Origin: Cryptomeria japonica
Lineage: Eukaryota; Streptophyta; Pinopsida; Cupressales; Cupressaceae
NCBI RefSeq assembly: GCF_030272615.1
Contig: NC_081412.1
Location: forward strand, 666,610,352-666,668,351
Reading direction: 5' to 3'
Length of the DNA stretch: 58,000 bases
Positions 12,082-23,116 of the stretch are shown here, piece after piece (position 1 is the first letter of the stretch; each line of letters begins with the position of its first letter). The notes under the pieces were generated by a model, which saw only the letters and a list, made by a program, of their open reading frames with translations, had not been told where the DNA came from and did no database searches. A program made the position numbers and the translations under genes.

Positions 12082-12164
12082 GTCCTGATTATTGCTTTCT
12101 CTTGCATTGCATTTGTTAGATCTAGATCTAGATTTAGTGTGTTTCATTTAAGTTTCATTTTCAT

Positions 12165-12210
12165 AAAAAAAAAAAAAGAAAAAAAAAAAAAGAAAAAGAA
12201 AAAAAAAAAG
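12165..12210 (+). repeat. A-rich run in the gypsy leader
   Basis: A tract of about 45 bases of A broken by single Gs, between primer-binding site and the first ATG of the polyprotein. Confidence 0.85.
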
Positions 12211-12271
12211 GAGTGTGTTTCTTTGTTTCTTTGCATTGCGTGTCTAAGTTTTATGCAACTTTTATTTCAAA

Positions 12272-13732
12272 ATGTCGGATTTTTATTTGCAAGATGTTCA
12301 TATTTATGATGATGTATGCAATTATGCCGATTATAAGTATAGCCAAGATGAATTAGATGAAGCTTTAGATGAGTTTTTGAATCCTAAAGATGCCAAACCT
12401 TCATTTTACCAAAAACTCATAAACCTTGTTACTATGCCATTTCGTTGTGATGAGAAAGATAAGTCGAATGATTCCTCTCAAGGGTACATTCCTATCAACT
12501 CTTCCACTAAATCTAGTAACATGGTTGTTTTCAATGATCCCCTCTATGAAGAGATGTCTCCTTTTGAATCAAAAGATAAACCTTTTAATAGATATGATCA
12601 TGCTTTGTTGGATGATGCTCTTGATGACTTTGTGGCTTTATCGAAACCTTTAAACAAGAACAAAACTTCTAAATTAGTTAACATGATAAACCTAAAAGAG
12701 CATAATAAGCCTCTCCTTACTATCCAAGGAGGGTATGGTCATGATTCCTTTCTTACTCCGAATAAACCTATCATCACCGTGCAAGGAAGAAAACCTATGA
12801 GTCCTTATAGTTATGCCAAGCAATTAACTAGAGAGAGTTATCATGCGGTTGCCCATACTTATCATACTAGAAATAATAGGCAGCCTAATCCTCCTCCTGT
12901 TACTCCAGTTTCTCTTCCTAATCCTCAACCAATTCTTCCGCAAGCTCCACGTATTTCACAAGTTCTTGGTAAGGAATATGATCTCATAGAACAACTTAAG
13001 GTTACCCCTGCTAAGATATCCCTTTGGGATTTGATCCAAACTTCTTCCGCTCATCACGGAATGTTACAAGATGCCTTGAAAGATTTGAATGTTCCTCCAC
13101 CGAATACATCTAGTAATATAGTGTCTTTGGTTAACTCTGTGATGAATCCTAAAGCTCATATTGTGTTTACTCAAGATGAGTTGCCTACTAGTGAAATTCA
13201 ACATCAATATGATCCCTTGATGATTGTGGTTATCATAAATGATACTGCTATAAGACGAACACTAGTAGATAATGGCTCTGGTCTTAATGTGTGTAGCATT
13301 AACCTGTTGCATAAGATGAATGTGGACACATCCCTTATTGAGCCTGACTCTCGTCCCATTCGAGGCTTTGATAATGTGGCTAAGTCTTCACTAGGTACTA
13401 TCACCTTACCCATCACAGTGGGGCCTGTTACTTTGCCTACTCCTATCCATGTTATGTCGGGAAATCTAACATACAACTTGTTATTAGGGAGACCTTGGAT
13501 TCATAGTATGCAAGCTGTCCCCTCTACATTGCATAGACAAGTTAAATTCATTTATAACAATAAGACATATACCTTGATAGGTGATACTAATCTCCAAGCT
13601 TGTTTGCAAACATCTAAGCCTTCCTCTTCTAGTGATGACTCTTTAAACAAGATACCTATGGATGAATCCTCACACTCTGATGATCAAAATTCTTTGGATG
13701 AGTCTAAAGCTCCTGAAGAAGATCCTTCTTGA
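12272..13732 (+). pseudogene. Gypsy polyprotein segment 1: N-terminal region and aspartic protease
   Basis: 486 codons from an ATG 211 bases after the LTR. The first 240 residues are acidic and match nothing I know: there is no capsid-like region and no CCHC knuckle, so a normal Gag seems absent. A conserved pre-protease segment (YDLIEQLKVTPAKISLWDLI, about residues 230-250) is followed by the retropepsin with active-site motif LVDNGSGLN (about residues 330-338) and the GRPW flap/C-terminal element (about residue 410). It ends at TGA (13730-13732), but the next segment is in the same frame, so this stop is most simply a CGA-to-TGA change in one long polyprotein. Confidence 0.85.
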
Positions 13733-14446
13733 CTTGAATCTACACATGAGAAGGCCTTTGATCTTAAGAAGGTTCTCGCAAAAGACGATTGGGGATCTCT
13801 TGATTTCAATCCCACCTTTGTAGGTGAATATAGGGTTCCTCCTAGAGAGCTTAAAGTTGAAAAGAAGGAAGAAGCTAAAAATCAAACAACATTACCTGAG
13901 CCTATGAGCAATAATTTTGTGGCCACTTCTCAAACTTCTTCTCCTCACACCTCTAATTCTGAAGAGTTTGATTCTTTGTCTCATGAAAAACCACCTTCTC
14001 TTTCTGAAATGGCTGATCGTTATGGTCGTGGTTTTCATATTTTAGCTAAGCATGGGTATCATGGAAATGGTTGTGGTGCTCACAAACAAGGGATAAAGGT
14101 TGCTCTAGAGAATAATCTTTATGATTATGCCTTTGGACTTGGTTATAATCCCTGCAAGCGCACTAAAGCTTCTAAAAGACCATGCATTAGTGTTAATGTT
14201 ATTTCTACATCTCTACTAATGAGACACCCTGAGTATATTGATGGGGATCCTTCGTGTGCCTGTGCTTTGGATGTTTTTCCTACCGATGACGCTTTAGCTG
14301 AATTTTTAGGAGCCTACGATACTCTTCCTTGTTATCATCACAATAGGGGATTTCCTTATTGTTTGAACACCGAAGCTTATTTTGGAAAAGAGATTGATAA
14401 TGATGAGATTGTGGAAGAATTCCCTCAGTTAAAGGATACTCCTTAA
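13733..14446 (+). pseudogene. Gypsy polyprotein segment 2: linker with G-patch domain
   Basis: Same frame as the segments on either side. A G-patch-like module is visible at about 14020-14155: RGFHILAKHGYHGNGCG, then QGIKVALE and GLGYNPCKR. G-patches after the protease occur in many plant gypsy elements and in some retroviruses, where they bind RNA. Closed by TAA (14444-14446), which fits a CAA-to-TAA change; the frame reopens directly. Confidence 0.85.
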
Positions 14447-17056
14447 CAAAGTAATCTTCCTATAAGCGACACCATTGATGTTAAGATGGATCCTGGCAAT
14501 GAAGAAAAAGTTATTAAAATTGGAAAATGTCTGGACGAAGAAGAACAAAAACAATATGCAGATTTATTGCGTGAATTCCCTGAGATCTTTGCTTGGACAT
14601 ATTCTGACATGCCTGGTATAGATCCTAAGATTGTCACTCATAATATTGTCTTAGTTCCTGATGCTAAGCCGGTGAAACAAAAGATTCAAAAAATGAATCC
14701 TAAGGTAGCCTTGCTTGTTAAGGCTAAGATTGAAAAATTATTGGAGGCTGGATTTATCAGCCCTATTGATTATTCCCCATGGATTTCAAATATTGTCGTT
14801 GTGGCTAAATCAGATAATAAAATAAGAATGTGTACCAACTTTCGAGATTTAAATAAGGCTTCTTTGAAAGATGATTTCCCTCTCCCAAACATTGACATGA
14901 TAGTTGATTCTACATCAGGACATGCTTTGTTATCCTTCATGGATGGTTTTTCAGGATACAATCAAATCTTCATTAATCCTCAAGATCAATTCAAAACTGC
15001 TTTCACCACTCCTTGGGGTACGTTCTGTTGGGTGATGATGCCTTTTGGGCTTAAAAATGTCGGCGCAACTTATCAACGAGCGATGACCCTTATCTTTCAT
15101 GATTACATGCATAAGATTTTAGAAGATTATGTTGATGATATTTTAGCCAAATCCATTCTCCGTATAGATCATATTAAGATCCTTCGTCAAATCTTTGAAA
15201 GAATTCATAAATATCACATGTGCTTGAATCCCCGAAAATGTGTTTTTGGTGTGGATAGTGGAAAACTATTAGGATTCATAGTTTCACATTGTGGGATTGA
15301 GGTGGACACTAAGAAAATAGATGCTATTGTCAACATGCCACCTCCTAGAAATGTGTCTCAACTCAAAAGCTTACAAGGAAAGATTCAAGCTATTCGTAGG
15401 TTTGTATCTCAACTTGCGGATTGTACTTTTCCTTTTACTCAACTTCTCAAAAAGAATATCACTTTTCAATGGAACGAAGATTGTCAGCAAGCATTTGAAG
15501 ATTTAAAAGTATATTTGGCTAGTCCTCCTATCCTTCAACCTGTCGAACCTTGTAAACCCTTTCTTCTTTATACAGCTGCTTCCTCTCATGCTCTCGCGAC
15601 ATTATTGGCACAGCATGATAAAGATGGTAAGGAGTGTCCGGTTTGTTATATAAGTCGTACCTTACTCGATTATGAGACCCGATATTCTGCGATAGAAAGA
15701 CAATGCTTGGCCTTGGTGTTTGCGACTCAGAAATTGAGACATTATCTTTTAAATTCAGAAGTCCACGTCATGGTAAAGTTTGATCCTTTGAAGCATCTTT
15801 TCTCTAAAACTGATTTATTAGGACGCTTAGCTAAGTGGGTTATGATGTTAACTGAATTTGACCTTAAATTTGTTTCACAAAGAGCAATTAAAGGGCAAGC
15901 ATTGACCGATCACTTAGTTGAGGCCCCTTCACCTTTGTCTTTCCCTAACCCTGAGTCTTTTCCCGATGATTTCATTCTTTGTACAGAGAAAGATGAAACT
16001 TGGGAATTGTACTTTGATGGCTCTAAATGTCGTACGGGATCGGAGGCAGGTGTTGTTCTGATTTCTCCTACAAAGAAATCCATTCCCTTATCTTATCGTC
16101 TCAATTTCCTATGTACCAATAACATTGCTGAGTATGAGGCTCTTATAGCAGGAATAAAGGCACCCTTGGCTTTGAATGTAAAACACATACATATTTATGG
16201 AGATTCTCAATTGATTATAAGACAAGTAACAGGACTGTATCAAGCAAAACAAGATAAATTATCACAATATAAAGACTTTGCTATCTCTTTGTTACAAAAA
16301 TTTGATTCATATACCCTGGAACTTGTTCCTCGAAAAGATAATCGACATGCGGATGCAATGGCATGTGTGGCTTCTCTTGTATCTTTAGAGGACCCTGTGG
16401 TTGATCTTAAATTTGTTATTCACAACCTTATTTCTCCAGCTATTGTAGATGATTCTAGCTTAGTGACATGTTGTGACTTTATAGACTCAGATGAATGGTA
16501 CTCGCATATTGTAAGATACTTGACCGATGGTACCTTTCCTGATTCCACCAATAGGAACACTAGGGCTAGAATTCGCAAGCTGTCCGCTAGATATATCATT
16601 CTTTCTAATGTTCTTTACCGAAGGGGTTATAACAGTCTTCTCCTTCGCTGTCTTAACAAATCAGAAATCCCTATTGCTCTTGAAGAGGCGCATTCAGGTG
16701 CCTGTGGGGGGCATTTTGGAGGCAAATCCTTGGTTCAAAGGCTGCTTCGTATGGGATATTATTGGCAAACTATGCAGAAGGATTCTTTTTCATTTGTTAA
16801 GAAATGTCATCAATGTCAAAAACACAATAATCTGATTCATGCTCCTGCCCAAGAACTTCGTTCTCATGTAGCTTCTTGGCCTTTCTCTGCATGGGGGTTG
16901 GATCTCATCGGTAAAATCTCTCCTCCTTCATCTCAAGGACATACTTTCATTATGACTACAACAGATTACTTTACAAAGTGGGTAGAAGCTGTTCCCCTTC
17001 GCTCTACTACTGCTGAAGTGATTTGTCGATTTCTTCTAGAAAACATTATTTCTTGA
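14447..17056 (+). pseudogene. Gypsy polyprotein segment 3: RT, RNase H, second RNase H, integrase N-terminal half
   Basis: Reverse transcriptase at about 14720-15300 has the catalytic YVDD motif (about 15130), NFRDLNKA and the FGLKN motif. Ty3-type RNase H lies at about 15540-15930. A second, archaeal-like RNase H (WELYFDGSKCRTGSEAGVVL, IAEYEALIAG, GDSQLI, DNRHADAMA) lies at about 16005-16365; this second domain is the Tat-lineage signature. Integrase begins with H2C2 (HSG..GGHFGG...CHQCQ, about 16690-16820) and the first catalytic Asp (WGLDLIG, about 16896). TGA at 17054-17056 cuts the integrase core before the second Asp and Glu. The context fits CGA-to-TGA. First ATG in this stretch is 14486, but the frame is continuous with the previous segment. 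Confidence 0.92.
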
Positions 17057-17755
17057 TTCGAGATACCTTCCACTATAATCTTCGATAATGGGACATCATT
17101 TAAGAACAAGGACGTGAAGAAATTCCTCGAGAAATATCATATCAAACATCGATTTTCTACACCATACTATCCTCAATCAAATGGTCAAGCCGAATCATCC
17201 AATAAGATAATTGAACAAATTCTTCGCAAAACCGTGAATAAGCATGTTAAGGATTGGAGTACTCAGCTAATTTATGCTCTTTGGGCCTACCAAACGAGTG
17301 TACGAATTGCTACAGGAACCACCCCTTATAATATTGTTTATGGTGCTGATGCTATTATGCCTTTAGAATTAGAGATTCCATCACTTAGAGTTTCTCTCAA
17401 AGGTATAGTAGATGATGACTCTTATAGAGAACAAAGACTTCAACAGCTTGAGATGCTTGATGAACAGCGTATAAATGCTCTTGAGCATATTCAAGCGTAT
17501 CACAAAACTCTACAACGAAGCTATAATGATAAGGTTATTCAACGTTCCTTCTCAGTGGGTGACTTAGTTCTCTATGAGAATCAGTGCAATGTGAATGCCT
17601 TACCTGAAGAAAAAGGAAAATTTAGTCCTAATTGGCTTGGACCTTATATTGTTATTGAAGATTATGGATCAGGTGCTTACAAAATAGCGGATTTAGACGG
17701 TACGCCTCTTAAAGAACCTATAAATGCTATGCACTTGCGTAGATACTATGCTTAA
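17057..17755 (+). pseudogene. Gypsy polyprotein segment 4: integrase C-terminal half
   Basis: Continues in the same frame after the stop at 17054. It holds the second catalytic Asp (FDNGTSFKN, about 17085) and the catalytic Glu (NGQAESSNK, about 17180-17205), followed by ALWAYQTS and the C-terminal DNA-binding tail (WLGPYIVIEDYGSGAYKI, about 17630-17690). It ends at a normal TAA. Together the four segments are one frame of 1827 codons plus a stop, with three nonsense codons and no frameshift. Confidence 0.9.
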
Positions 17756-18360
17756 TTCCTCATTCCTTATCTTTCATTTCATCTATCTTCTTTTTACTTC
17801 TTCAAAATTGGGTAATATGTTAGCATACCTTTGTTAGAGCAAATAGAATTAAATGATGTTTTGTTTAATCTATATTGCTTTGTTCCTGACAAGCATGTTT
17901 CTTTACTTTATGGTTTGTCTTGTATTCATTTATGTAAATTGCAAAAGATTTACATTTCCATTATGCTGGCATATTTTACAATGTCTTTATGTGTTAAGTA
18001 GAATTGTATCCTGTTGTGTTTAAATTAAATCACATTAGTTATATGATTCTTATGCTTAACACATATTTCTTCTCTATCATGAATGTAGTACTTGATTAAA
18101 TATGTTAATTAAGTCACACATGTATCAATTTAATCATGGAGCATTGAAAAATCAATCACATGGAAATTAGATTCAAAACATACATGTACATCTATCAAAT
18201 GTATTAACTTTAATAAAAATATACATTGTTTTAGGCATTAAAGATAACACATTTGAGACAAAGAGAAGCATGTATATATATATATATATGTGGATCATGT
18301 TTTCATACACAAAAGTAGGTCACTATACATCCAAAATGTGACCTATCCTACATCATGAGA
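17756..18360. other. Gypsy internal spacer
   Basis: About 600 A/T-rich bases between the convergent 3' ends of the polyprotein and the antisense gene. It contains a (TA)n run at 18272-18290. No gene seen. Confidence 0.7.
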
Positions 18361-19028
18361 TCATCTCCTATCCCTAGGGCTGGTGGCTGGAGAGTGACGA
18401 CTAGATGCTCCCTCCTGATCCGGCCGTGCAGGTGGACCCATAGGTGTATAGCGTGATATAGACCATGAATGGCTCCGAGAGGAACTCCTACGATCCCTAT
18501 CCATAAGGATCACATGATATGAGGTAGCCTCGGCCTGAGCTGCTGCTAGATCACGATGTGCCCGCTGAAGGTTCTCTGATAGAACTCTCTCTCTCTCCCT
18601 CCATATCTCCACCTGTACTCGAAATGGGGAAAACAAGTCATCATGCCGACCCGCGTTCCCTTGAGGCCTATAGGAAACCTGTGAGGAACTAGGGATCTGT
18701 GCCATCATGGAGATATCTATCACTGCTTGCTGGATCAAGGAACACCACTCCTGCACATTAGCTGTAGCAGTAGAACAGATTCTATATTAGTACCATTCTA
18801 TATCATCAAAACATTAAATCAATCAATATAAACCTACTATACCTGGATCTCCCTCGTGCCAGTAGGGATCGTGATATGGTAGCATATGTGACTGGGAACT
18901 ACTAGGCTCCCCACGCTCGAATGATTTGTGCACGATGGGTACAGGTCTCCGTATCGCCTCGTGTTCCCCCTTTTGGGGAATAAGAGGAGGATCCAAGGCT
19001 ATGGTATCATCTCCTGAATGGTGGGGAG

Positions 19029-19160
19029 CTGCATCTGACTCCTCCTCATCATCTCTATCCTCCTCCTCCTCGTCATCCTCGTCCTCATCCGCATCCTCAT
19101 TCTCCTCATCATCATCTTTATCTGTGTCATCCTCCTCTCCTTCCTCCTCCTCCCCGGCAC
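19029..19160 (-). repeat. Acidic low-complexity stretch in the PMD gene
   Basis: CTC/ATC-rich on the plus strand, encoding Asp/Glu runs on the minus strand. The Ser-rich frame on the plus strand is its shadow. Confidence 0.85.
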
Positions 19161-20572
19161 TGGGTTGATCTCCTATGGGCGGATCAGGATCTCCTGCCTC
19201 CTCATGACCCTCTCCCTCCTCTGGCTCCTCCGATCTAGATCCCTGATCCTTATCTCGGTCTCCATGTCTCCATGGACCTGGATGGCCTATTGGGTGATCT
19301 GGTGGAAAGGTAGGCCCTGTGTATGTCCTCACAAACCATGAGAGATACCTGCGCTGTGCCCCAGGATCTGCAGCGTAATCAATGACCACATCCTGATCGG
19401 ACCCCTCTATATCTATGATCTCGATATCATCTATCGTAGGTCTCGCTACTACTCTGGGTCTGGGAAGGACTCGTGAGTGTCGAGTGTAGATGGGTACATC
19501 AGCTGGAACACACTGCTCTAGCCCAAAATGCCTCCATACTCGGTCAAAGTAGAATGGGACTATGATATGTGGGTATTGTCCTCTCAGTAGGTGGTTCCTC
19601 TGTAAGCATGCTAGCTGCCTCTCCATTCCATCCCATTTGTGCATTCGCAGGTATGGTCTCCATACTATCACCTCAGCTGTCAATCTATTGAATGTCACTC
19701 TCCAATATAATAGATCCCCAAATCTCCACTCGCTGGTAAGTGGATAAGCAAACACCCTAGGCCGCTCGCTAGCCGCACTCATCGAATAACCGACGGGCCT
19801 AGTGCATGTAAAGTTCTCAAATATCCACACCTGCAGAAGTGTGCATGTCATCAAGCTGCAACCCTATCCAAAAACATACTCCTCAAGGTCGTGATAGAGA
19901 TGTGCAAGCATACTCCGACCCCAGGCGTATACTCTCCTATGTCTCTCCATAGCCCTGATGCACCATGTGAGACCCCCATGCATGTGTGTACCTCACCCAT
20001 TAGGGCAGACAGCTAGTGCAATGATGGCAATCATAAGACATCTCATGAGGGGCACCTCTCCTGTAGGATGTAAGAGCCAACTGACCATGATGCGACCTCT
20101 CGTCTCACTCGGCATGACTCTCCCTATGTAGTATACCTGCTCCCTCTGATGGTCCTCCGCTGACCGATCGATTGCATATGTCACGGTAGCTCCTCTGATA
20201 GGTAGGCGAAGTATGTGGTACACATCCTCAAGTGTGATTGTCATCTCTCCTACTGGGAGCTGGAATGTACATGCATCAGGATCCCATCGCTCCATAAGTG
20301 CCATCAGCATCGCAGGATGGAATTGAATGGCCAGCATAAGAATCATATACCACAAACCTACTATAGATAATGTATCTCTCTCTGCCTGAGTCAGACGGGG
20401 AATCTGATCTCGCAAACTACGAAGAATCTGTCCCGCCGTGTGCTCTCTCATGTATGGGAGACCCTGCAATACAAAAAACATTAGTGTAATCAGTACTCAA
20501 TCATCAAAATCATCTACGTGAAAAACAAAAACTGTTGAACATCGGAAGCTAACCCTTGCCAAGTCCTAATTG

Positions 20573-20705
20573 GGACCATGGCGCCCTTCAGGGACCATGG
20601 CGCCCTGAAAGGACCATGGTGCCCTGAGAGGACCATGGCGCCCTGAAAGGACCAGGGCGCCCTTCAGGGACCATGGCGCCCCGATAAGACCATGGTGCCT
20701 TGGGT
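20573..20705. repeat. GC-rich repeat GGACCATGGCGCCC in the first intron of the PMD gene
   Basis: About seven tandem, slightly varied copies with a period of 17-19 bases, containing the palindromes CCATGG and GGCGCC. Closely related GGACC(A)GGGCGCCC repeats lie in the LTRs of the same element, and a single copy sits in U3 (about 10738). Confidence 0.85.
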
Positions 20706-20848
20706 GGGACCCAGGGTCAGATTCCAGGGCCCGCATTCGATCACAGAACTCAAAGTCAACAGAAATGCAGAAAGTCAAAGTCAAAGTTCAGTCAACTCAC
20801 CTCGTCCAGTGGCTCGTCGCTGATCACGGCCTGTCGCATGATCTCCAT

Positions 20849-21438
20849 CCTCGTGGGATGCTCCGATCATCATGAAGGCATGATGATGGCTATGTGGGCT
20901 CCACTGCAATGAACAATACTTAGAAATCAACAAAGTGACAAATGCAATAGTCACTTTCAAGGTATATATTTTCATTTTGGTTTCAAAACCCTAATGTTCC
21001 TCTATCACTCATTTCATCATAACTTGAGTTTGGGAGATGCGATTTCCGAACCGTTTGTTGCGTAGGAATCATATTTTCGTTCCATTACTCCCTGGATGTT
21101 CCAAAACGTGCTCTGATGAAGCCTCTTCAGTGAACATCTCTCATCAATCATCTCTCACACAATTTGTCGTAAGTAAACATGCTATCCTATTTCACCTCCC
21201 TAATAAGCAAGCCGAAACAGGGGGGCATATAGCTACTCGCAAATTTCATCACCTTCCTTAGTAAGCATTAGGTGATTTTGTGATCTAACGTGTGTTTTAT
21301 AGGGTGCGGTTCCTAACTGTGTACTGCAGATACCGTTGGGGGCTTCGTTCGATAGACTTATGGATATATCCTTTTTCAAATAATGTTTACTTTCCTGTAC
21401 TTTAGCTTGCATATGCACGTAGTACTCATATGACCGCT
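20849..21438. other. Region upstream of the antisense PMD gene
   Basis: Non-coding on the plus strand. On the minus strand this is where its promoter and leader should be. No clear TATA box stands out and no gene is seen. Confidence 0.4.
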
Positions 21439-21453
21439 AAAGTGGGGGCTAAA
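21439..21453 (+). other. Polypurine tract
   Basis: AAAGTGGGGGCTAAA directly before the 3' LTR TG; primes plus-strand DNA synthesis in LTR elements. Confidence 0.85.
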
Positions 21454-23111
21454 TGTAATGTCATAAATTGTACACACTTGCTAAAGCAGTACAATTTCAC
21501 ACCTAGTTTAGCACTCGCCTTGGCGCATTTTGCATTTGCATTGCATTTCCCCTTTAGCACTTAATTAATCAAATTAATTAGGTCTAAGGTTCTATTTCAT
21601 CATATTCCACATCATAAAGTTGGGCCCTTTCATTAAAGTGTGCCCCTTTCATTTTATTCCTCCAATACATCATTTAATCAAAAACCCTAATTAGGTCCTA
21701 TTTTGAACTTGGGGGCTTGATTTCGGGGGTCAAAACATCTCGAAATCACCTGTAACTTCGAGATTCTCTCTAAAGTCATCATATCCGACGGCCTTGAAAA
21801 TTTGGTGAAAAGTTGCCGGGACCATGGCGCCCGGAGTGCACACAGTCCCGGACATTTTTCCCAAAATTTTAGGAGCGCGATCCAATCATAAAATAAAGCT
21901 TAACCCCAAGAGATTGGCTGGAGATTCAATCTCTAGGTTGACCAAAAGTTGAAATTAAGACCTAGGGTTTCATATATAAGAGCTCTCTTTCTTCATTTGA
22001 AAGGATCTGATTTTTGGTTTCAAGGAACCTTCTATGCAGTGAAAGAGCAGATCTTTGAAGACTTCAACAACATTCAACATCCATCCATCAAGCATCCATC
22101 AATTTCATTCATCCATTTAGGGCTTTGAAGGCATTGAAGAGCAATAAGGGATCACCGACTGAAGATTGGCTTGTATCCCTCCCTTGGGGTTGGGTATGAT
22201 TTCATGTTGTTTTCATGTCTTTGCATAAGCTTCATTACATCATTTGTATTCATGCTTTAAATCACTTTGCATCTTGATTTGGAACATTTACATTATCATT
22301 TACAAGCAATTAGGGTTTACTTTCTAGGTTGCTCTAGTTTGCTTGCTTGCATTTTAGGATCTTGCACACACACAAGGTCTGCACACACACTACTGTTATA
22401 CAACTTGGCTATTCATGGAGGTGGAAATCACCAAAGCGGGGGTTTGACTAAGGCAAAACCCTATATAGCCACCCACCATACTTTTCAGATATAAGTGCAG
22501 GTTTCGGGATTCGGACGACGCCGCAAGTTGCAGATCCGACGGAAGCAGACCGAGACTGAACTTCACACTGAATTTCAGAGCAAAAGACCAGGACAGGGGC
22601 ATGGGGCGCCCTGGTCCTGCCAAGACAGGGGCGCTAAGCGCCCTAGTCCCTGGGATAGGGGCGCTGGGCGCCCTGGTCCTTCTGAGAGACAACATTTCCG
22701 ACAGTTTTCCAGGTTGTAAAACAACAGTTTCAGGTGCAGTTTCAGGACCAGAATCAGGACAGTGGTGCCCGCGCCCCTGTCCCGAACATTTTCACTCAGA
22801 TTTCAACTTCGGGTACGCATCTGCATTCTTGTCTTGTCCTTGTGTTTACAACTTTCCATTGTTTAAGTTCAATTCTGCAATCTTGTTATTAATTCATACT
22901 TGCATTTTGGGGTTAGGAATTGAACTTGCATAACTTTACCTTTCAATTACAACAAAGGAATAGAAATCCTAATAGGTAGCCCGTGGCTCTCTCTTTCACC
23001 AAAAAGAAGTATCCAATTGTGTGATACCTCTAGGCTCTTTTGTATTCCATAATGTGTGTCAAAAGGTAGGATTAGGACATGTTAGCCTAGTCTCGCTTTT
23101 TCCCCTACACA
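21454..23111 (+). mobile_element. 3' LTR
   Basis: 1658 bp, starts TGTAATGTCATAAATTG, ends CCCCTACACA, and is followed by the GAGTT duplication. Same layout as the 5' LTR with one fewer 30-base GC repeat unit (about 22600-22680) and scattered, mostly transition, differences. Confidence 0.93.
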
Positions 23112-23116
23112 GAGTT
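23112..23116. repeat. Target-site duplication of the gypsy element, right copy (GAGTT)
   Basis: Identical to 10369-10373. Confidence 0.9.

Larger units (their letters stand above)
18361..20848 (-). pseudogene. Antisense plant mobile domain (PMD) gene inside the gypsy element, 4 exons
   Basis: Exons fit in phase: 20848-20801 (ATG at 20848), 20463-19997, 19954-18843 and 18761-18361, all with GT/AG introns, 2028 nt or 675 residues. Exons 2-3 give a PMD (aminotransferase-like, as in MAIN/MAIL1): ALMERWDPDACTFQLPVGEM and ITLEDVYHILRLPI, then VYAWG and LLQVW. Next come a very acidic Asp/Glu stretch (about 19030-19160) and a C-terminal Arg/Glu/Ala segment resembling a coiled coil (about 18540-18620). 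One nonsense codon (TAG, 19864-19866) interrupts exon 3; a CAG-to-TAG change would explain it. PMD genes are known host regulators tied to TE silencing and also occur inside plant gypsy and Mutator elements. The role of this copy is unknown. Its promoter must lie in 20849-21450. Confidence 0.85.
10374..23111 (+). mobile_element. Complete Tat-like Ty3/gypsy retrotransposon, 12.7 kb
   Basis: Two LTRs (10374-12061 and 21454-23111), both TG...CA, flanked by a perfect 5-bp duplication (GAGTT). Internal order: primer-binding site, one long frame for protease, G-patch, RT, RNase H, a second RNase H-like domain and integrase (12272-17755), then an antisense 4-exon gene (20848-18361), polypurine tract and 3' LTR. 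RT before integrase defines Ty3/gypsy. The second RNase H after the first is the known hallmark of the Tat lineage. No Gag capsid or CCHC zinc knuckle is visible before the protease. The LTRs differ at roughly 2 percent of positions by eye (about 12 in the first 550 bases, mostly transitions), so it is a fairly recent insertion. Confidence 0.95.

Noticed and set aside
18926-19168. Plus-strand Ser-rich ORF
   Set aside because: Complement of the acidic stretch in the antisense PMD gene.
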